From the NCBI GenBank assembly GCA_947380605.1, contig CANCRO010000001.1, positions 1 to 64,000 of the forward strand: DNA of 64,000 nucleotides. Reading direction: 5' to 3'. Every line of letters starts with the position of its first letter. The stretch's first letter is position 1. The DNA comes from Chitinophagaceae bacterium (GTDB taxonomy: Bacteria; Bacteroidota; Bacteroidia; Chitinophagales; Chitinophagaceae). The notes beneath the pieces are model-generated. The model saw nothing but the letters and a program-made list of their open reading frames with translations, ran no database searches and was not told where the DNA came from. Below, one piece after another: positions 30,970-41,906 of the stretch. Made by a program: the position numbers and the translations under genes.

Positions 30970-31428
30970 CTACAATTTGATCATGTTGATTGGATCTTCA
31001 AAATCTTTTAACAATGGGTTCTTACCTTCCCAACCATCTGGCAAAATCAGTAATCGCAAATCGGGATGATTTAAAAAATTTACACCAAACATTTCATACA
31101 CTTCCCGCTCATGAAAATTAGCCGTCTGCCAAATATCACTGACAGTTTCAATTGCAGGATTCACTTTTTCTAACTTTACTTTCACCACTAAATTATGTCG
31201 ATAGCTAGTAGCATCTAAATGATAAACCATGGTAAGATGTGTCTTCCAATCAATACAGGTAAGGCAAAAAAGAAAATCAAAACTCAAGGAATCGTCTTGG
31301 CGAAGTAAAACTGCCACTTTATGCCAATCAGCAGGCTCAACCAGAATTGTAGGCCACTGGCCTCCTTCCTCGAAAAGGACCGATGGTAATAGCGCAGTAA
31401 TTTTTTCCTTTAGTGCTTCAATGGTCAT
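30970..31428 (-). CDS. nuoC: NADH-quinone oxidoreductase subunit C
   Basis: 152 aa; ANFHEREVYEMFGVNFLNHPDLRLLILPDGWEGKNPLLKDF. Confidence 0.95.
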   Translation of the reverse strand: MTIEALKEKITALLPSVLFEEGGQWPTILVEPADWHKVAVLLRQDDSLSFDFLFCLTCIDWKTHLTMVYHLDATSYRHNLVVKVKLEKVNPAIETVSDIWQTANFHEREVYEMFGVNFLNHPDLRLLILPDGWEGKNPLLKDFEDPINMIKL

Positions 31429-31441
31429 AAAATAAAATCAA

Positions 31442-32038
31442 TTAAAGCTGGTGTAATATATCCCCTCCAGCTGCTGGCTTAGGTACTTGAATCTGTTCTC
31501 TAGTCTGTCCACTTTTAATTTTCTCTTGCAAACTTATCAATGCATGTAAAAGTGCTTCAGGTCGGGGCGGACAACCAGCTACATACACATCTACAGGTAT
31601 CACATGATCCGCTCCTTTTACAACTGAATAGGTATTGTAAAAAAATGGACCGCCACTAATAGCGCAGGCTCCCATTGCAATTACATACTTAGGATCAGCC
31701 ATTTGATCATATAATCTTTTTAAAACGGGGGCCATTTTATTTACAATGGTACCTGCAATGATGATTACATCCGCCTGACGTGGCGAGGCCCTTGCTACTT
31801 CAAATCCAAAACGGGAAAAATCATATTTAGCCGCAGCCACAGACATCATTTCAATTCCACAGCAGCTAGTAGCAAATGTAAGTGGCCACAATGAGTTAGA
31901 TCTTGCCCAATTGATTATGTCATCGAGTTTACTCAATACAATTCCACCGCCTGGTGTCTCATGAATTTGACCAGGAAAAGAATTTTCCACGGCAGGAGAA
32001 ACCGATTTATCAATTGAATGATTAGAAGTGATTTCCAT
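31442..32038 (-). CDS. nuoB: NADH-quinone oxidoreductase subunit B
   Basis: 198 aa; [58 protein letters not shown]. Confidence 0.97.
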   Translation of the reverse strand: MEITSNHSIDKSVSPAVENSFPGQIHETPGGGIVLSKLDDIINWARSNSLWPLTFATSCCGIEMMSVAAAKYDFSRFGFEVARASPRQADVIIIAGTIVNKMAPVLKRLYDQMADPKYVIAMGACAISGGPFFYNTYSVVKGADHVIPVDVYVAGCPPRPEALLHALISLQEKIKSGQTREQIQVPKPAAGGDILHQL

Positions 32039-32139
32039 TATTTTTATTATCGATGATTATATTTCCTTTTAAAAATATTTCAAAAACATTATTTAAATAT
32101 CAAAACCTCGATTATGCAAGCCTTATAAAAAAAGTAGAC

Positions 32140-32490
32140 CTACACCCACTTCAATGCTCCTTTTTTATGAGCATATAAAAAACCCATGAATAGAATAAAA
32201 AAGAAAATTACGATTTCAACTAAAGCCATCCAACCCACTTTTTTTACCACAACGGCCCATGGAAATAAAAAAACTAGCTCTACATCAAAAATTAAAAATA
32301 TCAAAGCAAATAAATAATATCCCACATTAAGCTGCGCCCAGGTTTTACCCGTAGTAGGAATACCACACTCATAGGGCTGGCCTTTTTGAGGATTAGTAGT
32401 CGCTTTAGTAACAAATTTGGAGACGACTATAGCAATAGACGAAAATGTTAACGCAGCAATAATCAAGACAATCATAGAGGAAGCACCCAT
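32140..32490 (-). CDS. nuoA: NADH-quinone oxidoreductase subunit A
   Basis: 116 aa; PYECGIPTTGKTWAQLNVGYYLFALIFLIFDVELVFLFPWAV. Confidence 0.96.
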   Translation of the reverse strand: MGASSMIVLIIAALTFSSIAIVVSKFVTKATTNPQKGQPYECGIPTTGKTWAQLNVGYYLFALIFLIFDVELVFLFPWAVVVKKVGWMALVEIVIFFFILFMGFLYAHKKGALKWV

Positions 32491-32645
32491 AAAAAATCAA
32501 ATTAAATTAATGATTCATTAGATACACAAGTTAGCAAAAACAATCATACAAATTCACTCAAAAAATCAACAACGATTATATTTATTGCTGAGTTTGAACA
32601 TCGCCTCAGTCACAAAAAAATCTTTTAACTGCCTTAATTTACAGT

Positions 32646-33365
32646 TTAGCCATAAATTTCAAAGTGGATTACTTTTTTATCATACCCCATTTCAACGATT
32701 CGCTTTCTAGCTTCGTCAATCATACCCTTCCATCCGCAAAGAAAAAATTTAGCCGGTTGCTTATCAATACATAATAATTCGTACGCCGAATGAACATATC
32801 CAGTATTGCCATCCCATTTTTCTCTAGATAAAGTAGGCACATAATGAAAATCGGCGATTTCATTTTGAAGGGCTTTCATTTCTTCAAAATACAACAGGCT
32901 ACTTTGTGTTCGGCAACCAAAAACAAGATAAATATTTTTATGCGAGATCTGATTGTTTTTAATATGTTGAATCATACTTCTAAATGGAGCAATCCCTGTG
33001 CCTGTGCAAATCAAAACCAAATCTTCATCGATTGGCTCATTGAGCGTAAATACTCCCTGTGGCCCACGCAATGTTATTTCCGAACCCACAATTACTTCAT
33101 TAAAAAGATACGGTGTTCCTGCTCCGTTTTTATCCAAAACAATGACCAGTTCAAACACATTTGTTCCATCTGGACAAGAAGCAATTGAATAACTCCGCCA
33201 ACGTTTGTTAGGTTTTTCATGAATGGGAAGATCGAGCGTAACAAACTGCCCAGGTTTAAAGTCAAAAGATTCCAATTCTGGAACCTGAAACCAGAATCTT
33301 CTTGTATCAGTAGTTTCATTTTCAATCTTAATAACCTTTCCTGTCCGCCATGGTTGAACTGCCAT
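32646..33365 (-). CDS. Ferredoxin--NADP(+) reductase-like FAD/NAD(P)-binding oxidoreductase
   Basis: RSYSIAS (FAD), LRGPQGVFTL, CTGTGIAPFRSMIQH (NAD(P)H), FFLCGWKGMI; no 2Fe-2S domain; start chosen at MAVQPW. Confidence 0.88.
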   Translation of the reverse strand: MAVQPWRTGKVIKIENETTDTRRFWFQVPELESFDFKPGQFVTLDLPIHEKPNKRWRSYSIASCPDGTNVFELVIVLDKNGAGTPYLFNEVIVGSEITLRGPQGVFTLNEPIDEDLVLICTGTGIAPFRSMIQHIKNNQISHKNIYLVFGCRTQSSLLYFEEMKALQNEIADFHYVPTLSREKWDGNTGYVHSAYELLCIDKQPAKFFLCGWKGMIDEARKRIVEMGYDKKVIHFEIYG

Positions 33366-33581
33366 ATAAACAATTTGAAACACCAATTTACTGATTATGT
33401 AATAGGTACCATCAATTTTTAGAAAAAAAATACTGTTTCAAATTTAGGAGGACCCCAATTAGGTAGTCATTTTTATCATAGAGAATATATTAGCCTATCT
33501 GCAAGGGGTGATTCGAAAAATTTATATGTCAATACATCCTAATGAAAGCAATCATACTTTTCATTTTCATCCATGTATACT

Positions 33582-33589
33582 TATCTTTG
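33582..33589 (+). promoter_or_regulatory. -7 element TATCTTTG of mfd
   Basis: TAnnTTTG motif 7 nt before the ATG at 33597; lies inside the ORF-track ORF, whose start is therefore probably too early. Confidence 0.5.
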
Positions 33590-33596
33590 CCAAAGG

Positions 33597-36500
33597 ATGA
33601 ATTTGGAGTTGTTGTTGAAAGAATATGCAAAAGACCCCCGCTGTTTTCAAATTGCGGACAGGATCACTTTGTCTAAAATGCAGCAAATTCATCTATCTGG
33701 ACTTCGGGGCAGTGCCACTGAATTCGTTCTTTCCTCCGTTTTTAACCATTCAGCCACTAGTCAACTCAATCACCTCATTATTTTAAGAGACGCTGAAGAA
33801 GCCGCCTATTTTCACAATACATTTGAGAATCTTACCCAGGCCTTAGATATTTTTTATTTTCCGTCTTCATTTAAAAACAAGAAAAATTATCGACTACTCA
33901 ATAGTAGCCATGTTATGCTTAGAACAGAGGCATTAACAAAAATTGCTGGTGGCAGTAACAAAAAAGTATTAATAACCTACCCAGAAGCCTTATTTGAAAA
34001 GGTAGTATTACCCAATACATTAATCCAAAATATTATTTCAATCAAGCAGAGTGAGTCACTGGATGTAAATAGCATACTATCCAAATTTGTAGATTACGGC
34101 TTTGAAAGAACTGATTTTGTTTATGAACCTGGACAGTTTGCCATACGGGGAGGCATACTCGATATTTATTCTTTTGGGAATGAAAAGCCTTATCGAATTG
34201 AATTGTTCGGCAATGAGGTGGATAGCATTCGGATATTTGATCCAGAATCACAATTGAGTGAACGTAAGCTGCTACAAGTAAATATTATTCCCAATGTAGA
34301 ATCTCTTCCCAAAGCCTTTGGAGGTGATGCTGAAAATAAGGTTTCGCTACTCGAGTTTTTACCTGAAAACACAGTCATATGGACAGCAGACTGGCAATTC
34401 ATTAAAGAAAAAATTGAACAGCAACAAGAAGATCTGGAACTATATTTAGCTGTCGTAGATACGAATATTGATCATCGAAAGTTGCCCAATGAAGACGACC
34501 ACGAAATAAATGAAAAAGCAGAAGTGAGTGAATATGACTTTAGCAATTCGGAATTGATTGAGACACAAATTTTACAACGGCACGTGATTGAATTTGGAGC
34601 GAAAAGTTATTTTGCTCCTCTCTTTCCAAAAGAGCAATCGGTTGTATTAAAATACTCCATTCAATCACAACCCGCTTTCAACAGACAATTCGATCTGCTA
34701 ATAAAAAATCTAAAAGAATTTGAAAGCAACCATTACAATATTTTTCTTTTTGCTGACAATCCAAAACAGCTTGAAAGACTACATATCATTTTTACTGATT
34801 TACAAGCTGAAATTCCTGTTACCCCTATCCCCACTTCTATTCACGAGGGTTTCATTGATGAAGACTTAAAATTGGTTTGCTATACAGATCATGAAATTTT
34901 TCAACGGTATCATAAATACAAAGTCAAGCAGGCTTTTAGTAAAAACAAAGCGCTTACGCTAAAAACACTGCGTGAACTGCAACCCGGTGATTATGTAACG
35001 CATATTGACCATGGAGTAGGTGTATTTAGTGGTCTCCAGAAAATTGAAGCGAATGGCAGAATGCAGGAATCCGTTAGGATTCAGTATAAAGATGGCGACC
35101 TATTATATGTAAATATATCCTCCTTACATAAAATTGGAAAATATAGTGGCAAGGAAGGTAGTGTGCCTAAGATGAATAAGCTAGGAAGTGATGTTTGGAA
35201 CAAATTAAAAGAGAAAACAAAAAAACAAGTTAAAGATATTGCCACCGATCTGATCAAATTATATGCACAAAGAAAGAGTCAGCCTGGTTTTATGCATAGC
35301 CCTGATAATTATTTACAAACGGAACTAGAGGCTTCTTTTATTTATGAGGATACACCTGACCAAGGCAAGGCAGTAGAGGATGTAAAAAGAGATATGGAAA
35401 AACCTTCTCCAATGGATCGGTTGGTGTGTGGTGATGTTGGATTTGGTAAAACAGAAGTAGCCATAAGAGCTGCGTTTAAAACTTGTTGCGATGGGAAACA
35501 GGCTGCAGTATTAGTTCCTACCACAATTTTAGCGTACCAACACTACAAGACTTTCGGCGAGCGACTAAAAGATTTTCCAGTTACGGTAGATTTTATTAAC
35601 CGTTTTAAAACGGCAAAAGAAAAAAAAGAAACACTTAAAAAAGTTGCAGAAGGAAAGATTGACATCATCATTGGTACGCATGCTATATTAAGTAAGGACG
35701 TACAGTTTAAAGATTTAGGCTTAATGATTATTGATGAAGAGCAGAAATTTGGAGTTACCGCTAAAGAAAAATTAAAACAGTTACGTACTACTGTTGATTC
35801 GTTGACCCTAACGGCAACGCCTATACCGAGAACACTCCAATTCAGTTTAATGGGTGCGCGTGATTTAAGTATTATTAATACCCCTCCACCCAATAGACAG
35901 CCGATACAAACGGAGGTAATGGTATTTAATGAAGATGCTATAAGAGATATTATTTATTACGAAACAGAAAGAGGTGGGCAAGTATTTTTTATTCATAACC
36001 GAGTCAATGGCCTTGCAGAAATGAAGGGCTTAATTCAAGGACTTTGTCCTGATATTAGTATTGCTTTTGCACATGGTCAAATGGATGGTGATCAATTAGA
36101 GGATACCATCTTAGACTTTATGGATAAAAAATACGATGTGCTGGTTTGTACCAATATTGTAGAAAGCGGTGTAGATATTCCGAATGTAAATACGATCATC
36201 GTAAACAATGCCCATCAATTTGGATTAAGTGATTTGCATCAATTACGTGGAAGAGTAGGCAGAAGTAATAAAAAAGCATTTTGCTATTTACTAGCTCCTC
36301 CCATGAGTACCTTACCTACTGATAGCAGAAAAAGATTGAGCACATTGGAGCAATATAGTGATCTTGGAAGTGGATTCCAGATAGCCATGCGAGACTTAGA
36401 CATTCGTGGCGCCGGCAATATGCTGGGAGGTGAACAAAGCGGATTTATTGCTGAAATTGGTTTTGAAATGTATCAGAAAATTTTGGATGAAGCAGTCAAA

Positions 36501-37034
36501 GAATTGAAAAGATCTGAATTTAAAGAACTTTTTAAAGACGAGATTCAGCAACAAGATGATTTCGTAAAAGACTGTAGTATTGATACGGATTTAGAAATAC
36601 TAATTCCCGACACTTACGTTGAAAGCATCACCGAAAGATTGAGTTTATACAGCCGATTAGATAATTGTGAAACGGAAAATAATCTGAGTGAATTTCATAA
36701 TGAAATGACCGATCGATTTGGCCCAATACCGGCCTCAGTAGAGGATCTATTCATCACCGTTCGTTGTCGTAAAATTGCTGTAGAATTAGGCTTTGAAAAA
36801 ATGATACTTAAAAACGATACCCTAAAATGTTTCTTCGTAAGCAATCCAGATTCCCCCTATTTTCAAAGTGAAATTTTTAATGGCATTTTGCAATTTTTGC
36901 AAAAACAAACCAATAAGGCTAAATTAAAACAAGTAGGAAAAAATGGTATACTAGTAGTAGAGGAAGTTACAGATATGACATCTCTTTTTGAATTTCTCCA
37001 TCGAATGAAAAGCTTCATTGACAAGAAAATCTAA
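33597..37034 (+). CDS. mfd: Transcription-repair coupling factor
   Basis: About 1145 aa; LQPGDYVTHIDHGVGVFSGL, MDRLVCGDVGFGKTEVAIRAAF, LTLTATPIPRTLQFSLMGARDLS, VESGVDIPNVNTIIV. Confidence 0.97.
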   Translation: MNLELLLKEYAKDPRCFQIADRITLSKMQQIHLSGLRGSATEFVLSSVFNHSATSQLNHLIILRDAEEAAYFHNTFENLTQALDIFYFPSSFKNKKNYRLLNSSHVMLRTEALTKIAGGSNKKVLITYPEALFEKVVLPNTLIQNIISIKQSESLDVNSILSKFVDYGFERTDFVYEPGQFAIRGGILDIYSFGNEKPYRIELFGNEVDSIRIFDPESQLSERKLLQVNIIPNVESLPKAFGGDAENKVSLLEFLPENTVIWTADWQFIKEKIEQQQEDLELYLAVVDTNIDHRKLPNEDDHEINEKAEVSEYDFSNSELIETQILQRHVIEFGAKSYFAPLFPKEQSVVLKYSIQSQPAFNRQFDLLIKNLKEFESNHYNIFLFADNPKQLERLHIIFTDLQAEIPVTPIPTSIHEGFIDEDLKLVCYTDHEIFQRYHKYKVKQAFSKNKALTLKTLRELQPGDYVTHIDHGVGVFSGLQKIEANGRMQESVRIQYKDGDLLYVNISSLHKIGKYSGKEGSVPKMNKLGSDVWNKLKEKTKKQVKDIATDLIKLYAQRKSQPGFMHSPDNYLQTELEASFIYEDTPDQGKAVEDVKRDMEKPSPMDRLVCGDVGFGKTEVAIRAAFKTCCDGKQAAVLVPTTILAYQHYKTFGERLKDFPVTVDFINRFKTAKEKKETLKKVAEGKIDIIIGTHAILSKDVQFKDLGLMIIDEEQKFGVTAKEKLKQLRTTVDSLTLTATPIPRTLQFSLMGARDLSIINTPPPNRQPIQTEVMVFNEDAIRDIIYYETERGGQVFFIHNRVNGLAEMKGLIQGLCPDISIAFAHGQMDGDQLEDTILDFMDKKYDVLVCTNIVESGVDIPNVNTIIVNNAHQFGLSDLHQLRGRVGRSNKKAFCYLLAPPMSTLPTDSRKRLSTLEQYSDLGSGFQIAMRDLDIRGAGNMLGGEQSGFIAEIGFEMYQKILDEAVKELKRSEFKELFKDEIQQQDDFVKDCSIDTDLEILIPDTYVESITERLSLYSRLDNCETENNLSEFHNEMTDRFGPIPASVEDLFITVRCRKIAVELGFEKMILKNDTLKCFFVSNPDSPYFQSEIFNGILQFLQKQTNKAKLKQVGKNGILVVEEVTDMTSLFEFLHRMKSFIDKKI

Positions 37035-37093
37035 TCCTCTAAAAATTTAAGTAAAAAAACGCTTTTTTTAAAAAGAGCCTTTAATTTCGCAAA

Positions 37094-37747
37094 GTGGAAA
37101 ATTATATTTCTAATCCATATTATAGTAATAGCAGCTGGAGCGAAGCATGGGCGAATAGCTTATTTAGAAAAAAAGTTATTATAGGCGTGCTTCTATTTGC
37201 AGCTATTCTTTTTATATTACCGCAGTTTTTTTCTACCATTGAAGCAAGACAAGGAATTGTATTAAACGATTGGCTATTACAACAGATACCTTCAATGGAT
37301 TTTTCCATACTCATTTTTATATTGGTATGGTCTACTTCTCTGCTAATCCTTACAAGATGCATTCAGCAACCTGCCATTTTTTTAATGACCCTATATTTTT
37401 TAATTCTAATCACCCTTTCCAGAATTATCACTATTTCTATAATACCACTAGATCCTCCCAACGGTCTGATCGTATTAAAGGATCCTATAACTAGTCTTAC
37501 TTATGGAGGCAGTAGTGTATTTATTACCAAGGACCTGTTTTTTTCAGGTCACACATCTAACCTATTTATGTTTTACCTGTGTCTGCAAAAAAAGAACGAT
37601 AAGCTATTTGCGTTATTTACCTCACTTCTAGTAGGTTTATTAGTACTTGTTCAGCATGTCCATTATTCTATTGATGTAATAGGAGCAATTGTTTTTACTT
37701 ATTTACTAGTCAAATATTCCAAGCACCTTGGCTTTATCAAATTGTAA
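37094..37747 (+). CDS. PAP2_C / sphingomyelin-synthase-like membrane protein
   Basis: 217 aa, multiple TM helices, DLFFSGHTSNLFMFYL and QHVHYSIDVIGAIVFTYLL resembling SMS D3/D4 motifs; GTG start. Confidence 0.72.
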   Translation: MENYISNPYYSNSSWSEAWANSLFRKKVIIGVLLFAAILFILPQFFSTIEARQGIVLNDWLLQQIPSMDFSILIFILVWSTSLLILTRCIQQPAIFLMTLYFLILITLSRIITISIIPLDPPNGLIVLKDPITSLTYGGSSVFITKDLFFSGHTSNLFMFYLCLQKKNDKLFALFTSLLVGLLVLVQHVHYSIDVIGAIVFTYLLVKYSKHLGFIKL

Positions 37748-37807
37748 AGAATACTCTTTCAAGTCACTAATTGACAATAGACAATCCAGCCAATTGAATA
37801 TAAAAAA

Positions 37808-37832
37808 AGCCATCCGCTATTAGCGAATGGCT
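37808..37832 (-). terminator. Terminator downstream of the 66-aa minus-strand ORF
   Basis: agccatccgct-att-agcgaatggct hairpin (one mismatch) flanked by an A-run on + (T-run on minus). Confidence 0.75.
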
Positions 37833-37854
37833 CGAATAAATTGAGTGATTAAAA

Positions 37855-38055
37855 TTACCAGCCTTTTTTAGCTACGCCATTTTTAACTGCCTCTAAAGCG
37901 GTTGCTTCAGCAAGCATGGTGGTCATTTTATTGCCTTTTCCATCATTACCCTGTGCCATGTATCCGCCACGGGCTGTTTTGGTGATTACTGCATCCTGCA
38001 TTGGAACGTTTTTTTCCTTTGTTTTCATGCAATAAGCTGTTAACATTTTTGACAT
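37855..38055 (-). CDS. Small 66-aa protein, possible degenerate DUF5679-like zinc ribbon
   Basis: MSKMLTAYCMKTKEKNVPMQDAVITKTARGGYMAQGNDGKGNKMTTMLAEATALEAVKNGVAKKGW; strong terminator; track start (38163, TTG) probably too far upstream. Confidence 0.75.
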   Translation of the reverse strand: MSKMLTAYCMKTKEKNVPMQDAVITKTARGGYMAQGNDGKGNKMTTMLAEATALEAVKNGVAKKGW

Positions 38056-38315
38056 TTTGTAGAATTTATGGTTAGTTAATAAGTATGAAGTAGTAAACTT
38101 CAGGGTACAAGCTACTAAAAATATTGGTTTTGGCAAAAAAATAGGTAAAACGGCTAAATTCAACTGATAAGCACCAGGATTTAGAAGTGGAATAAGGCCT
38201 TAAGCAGCTGGAGTAGGAAAACGCTTATTTTGCTACTCATCTAAGGCGCTGCAGACAAGCCAAAACGTTCTAGTAAAGGGTTTAGAATAGGTTTTAGCGC
38301 TATTATGACTCAAAA

Positions 38316-38344
38316 AAATAGCCCCTATAATTCAGGAGCTATTT
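38316..38344 (-). terminator. Terminator downstream of gyrB
   Basis: aaatagcccct...aggagctattt stem (one mismatch), A-run on + strand. Confidence 0.65.
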
Positions 38345-38367
38345 ATATAAATATTATATTCTATTAA

Positions 38368-40413
<2,046 letters not shown>

Positions 40414-40687
40414 TCAAAAGGCACTTAAAACACTCTCTAAGCCGATAAGTTTCCCCAAAGATTTCCACAGCTTTTGGGGTGTATTTTTAAAATGCTCCTT
40501 TCCACCTAAAGCGAGAGAATTATTGAGGCAGTTTGACTGTATAAAACCTACTGATCAATGGCGATCTTTTAACCAACGATTACCCTGCTAATTTTAAATA
40601 ATTCATAGAGAGATTAAATGACACTAAACTGACAGATTCCATAAAATGCAGCTTGATTTTAGCCTATATTTGCATTGAAATTTATCC

Positions 40688-41623
40688 ATGTATTCAACTC
40701 CAAAACAGGTAAAAATTGACCAGCAACCTCCACTGCTTTATAATGAGCTGGAAGTACTGCAGGAAATTGAAAGGTCGGTCCCAGGATCGGTCCACTACAC
40801 CATTACCCGCTACAAAAAGCAGTCACAATGGAGCGTAGAAGATACCGGTATGTTGATCTATCATTATGAAAAAAATAATGCAGAAGCTAACTATTTAGAA
40901 TTGAGATTTTGTGTTTCTGGAAATGTTTATTGTCGCCAAAAACATACAGAATGCGATTCCTGCAAATTCAATGCCTCCAAGGGATGTATCGAAAAAGTAG
41001 AAAGTGTAGACCTACTTAGTTTTAGTTTTAAACCATCCTACCTTACCCAATTTGTAAAAGGTAAAAAACAACTCAATATTTCGGACGAGGTATTATCATT
41101 CACCCATACTAGTTCATTTTCAAAAACCTTGCCTCTTTACGGTAATATTAGAAAGGCAATTGAAGCGTTATTGAATCATAGCTATTCCGATTCCCTTGAA
41201 AATATTTTCATTAATGCTCAAACGCAAATACTGCTACTCTACAGTATGGACTGTATGTTTGGCGATAATGAAAAAATATTTACTTGCAAATTTTTGGCTA
41301 ACGCGGATGACCGTGAAAAGATCACTAAGGCGAGAGAAGTTTTGCTGCAGCATATCGGCGAACCGCTTACCATCAAGGAATTGAGCCGAAAAGTTGCTAT
41401 CAACGAATGTTATCTTAAAAAGGGTTTTAAAGAATTATTTGGTACCACAATATTTGATTTTTATCAGAGCCAACGGATGGAACATGCTAAATATTTATTG
41501 TACGACAAAGGCCTCAGTGTAACAGAAGTTTCGCTCATGCTGGGTTATTCCTCCATCTCTCATTTTAGCACTGCATTTAAAAAACATACCGGCATTAAGC
41601 CTTGTGAATTATTACTTCGATAA
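40688..41623 (+). CDS. AraC family transcriptional regulator with N-terminal Cys cluster
   Basis: C-terminal HTH: EPLTIKELSRKVAINECYLKKGFKELFGTTIFDFYQSQRMEHAKYLL...VSLMLGYSSISHFSTAFKKHTGIKP. Confidence 0.93.
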   Translation: MYSTPKQVKIDQQPPLLYNELEVLQEIERSVPGSVHYTITRYKKQSQWSVEDTGMLIYHYEKNNAEANYLELRFCVSGNVYCRQKHTECDSCKFNASKGCIEKVESVDLLSFSFKPSYLTQFVKGKKQLNISDEVLSFTHTSSFSKTLPLYGNIRKAIEALLNHSYSDSLENIFINAQTQILLLYSMDCMFGDNEKIFTCKFLANADDREKITKAREVLLQHIGEPLTIKELSRKVAINECYLKKGFKELFGTTIFDFYQSQRMEHAKYLLYDKGLSVTEVSLMLGYSSISHFSTAFKKHTGIKPCELLLR

Positions 41624-41866
41624 AGGTTCATTTGAGTAGCCCACAATTTTGATATTTTTTAATTTACCTATTTCAAAAGCAGTCCCCAAAGCTTCTAAAA
41701 GTTATGAAATTTATTACCCTTCCTATTCTGGAAGAGTTGAATTCTTGAAAAAATATAGGCTTCCATCAATTGCTACATCTAAGCCCTCAATGGTGCTATT
41801 TTTTTAACCAAAACAATTTATAGGCTAAAAGCGGCATGGGGTTGTATTTCCAACGAGTCTATTGCT

Positions 41867-41874
41867 TACCTTTG
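41867..41874 (+). promoter_or_regulatory. -7 element TACCTTTG of ileS
   Basis: TAnnTTTG about 32 nt upstream of the ileS ATG. Confidence 0.45.
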
Positions 41875-41906
41875 CACACATTTTATACTACTGACCGCAA
41901 GATTAT

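Noticed and set aside
32844-33188. 114-aa plus-strand ORF opposite the FNR-like gene
   Set aside because: Opposite a conserved enzyme; no domain features
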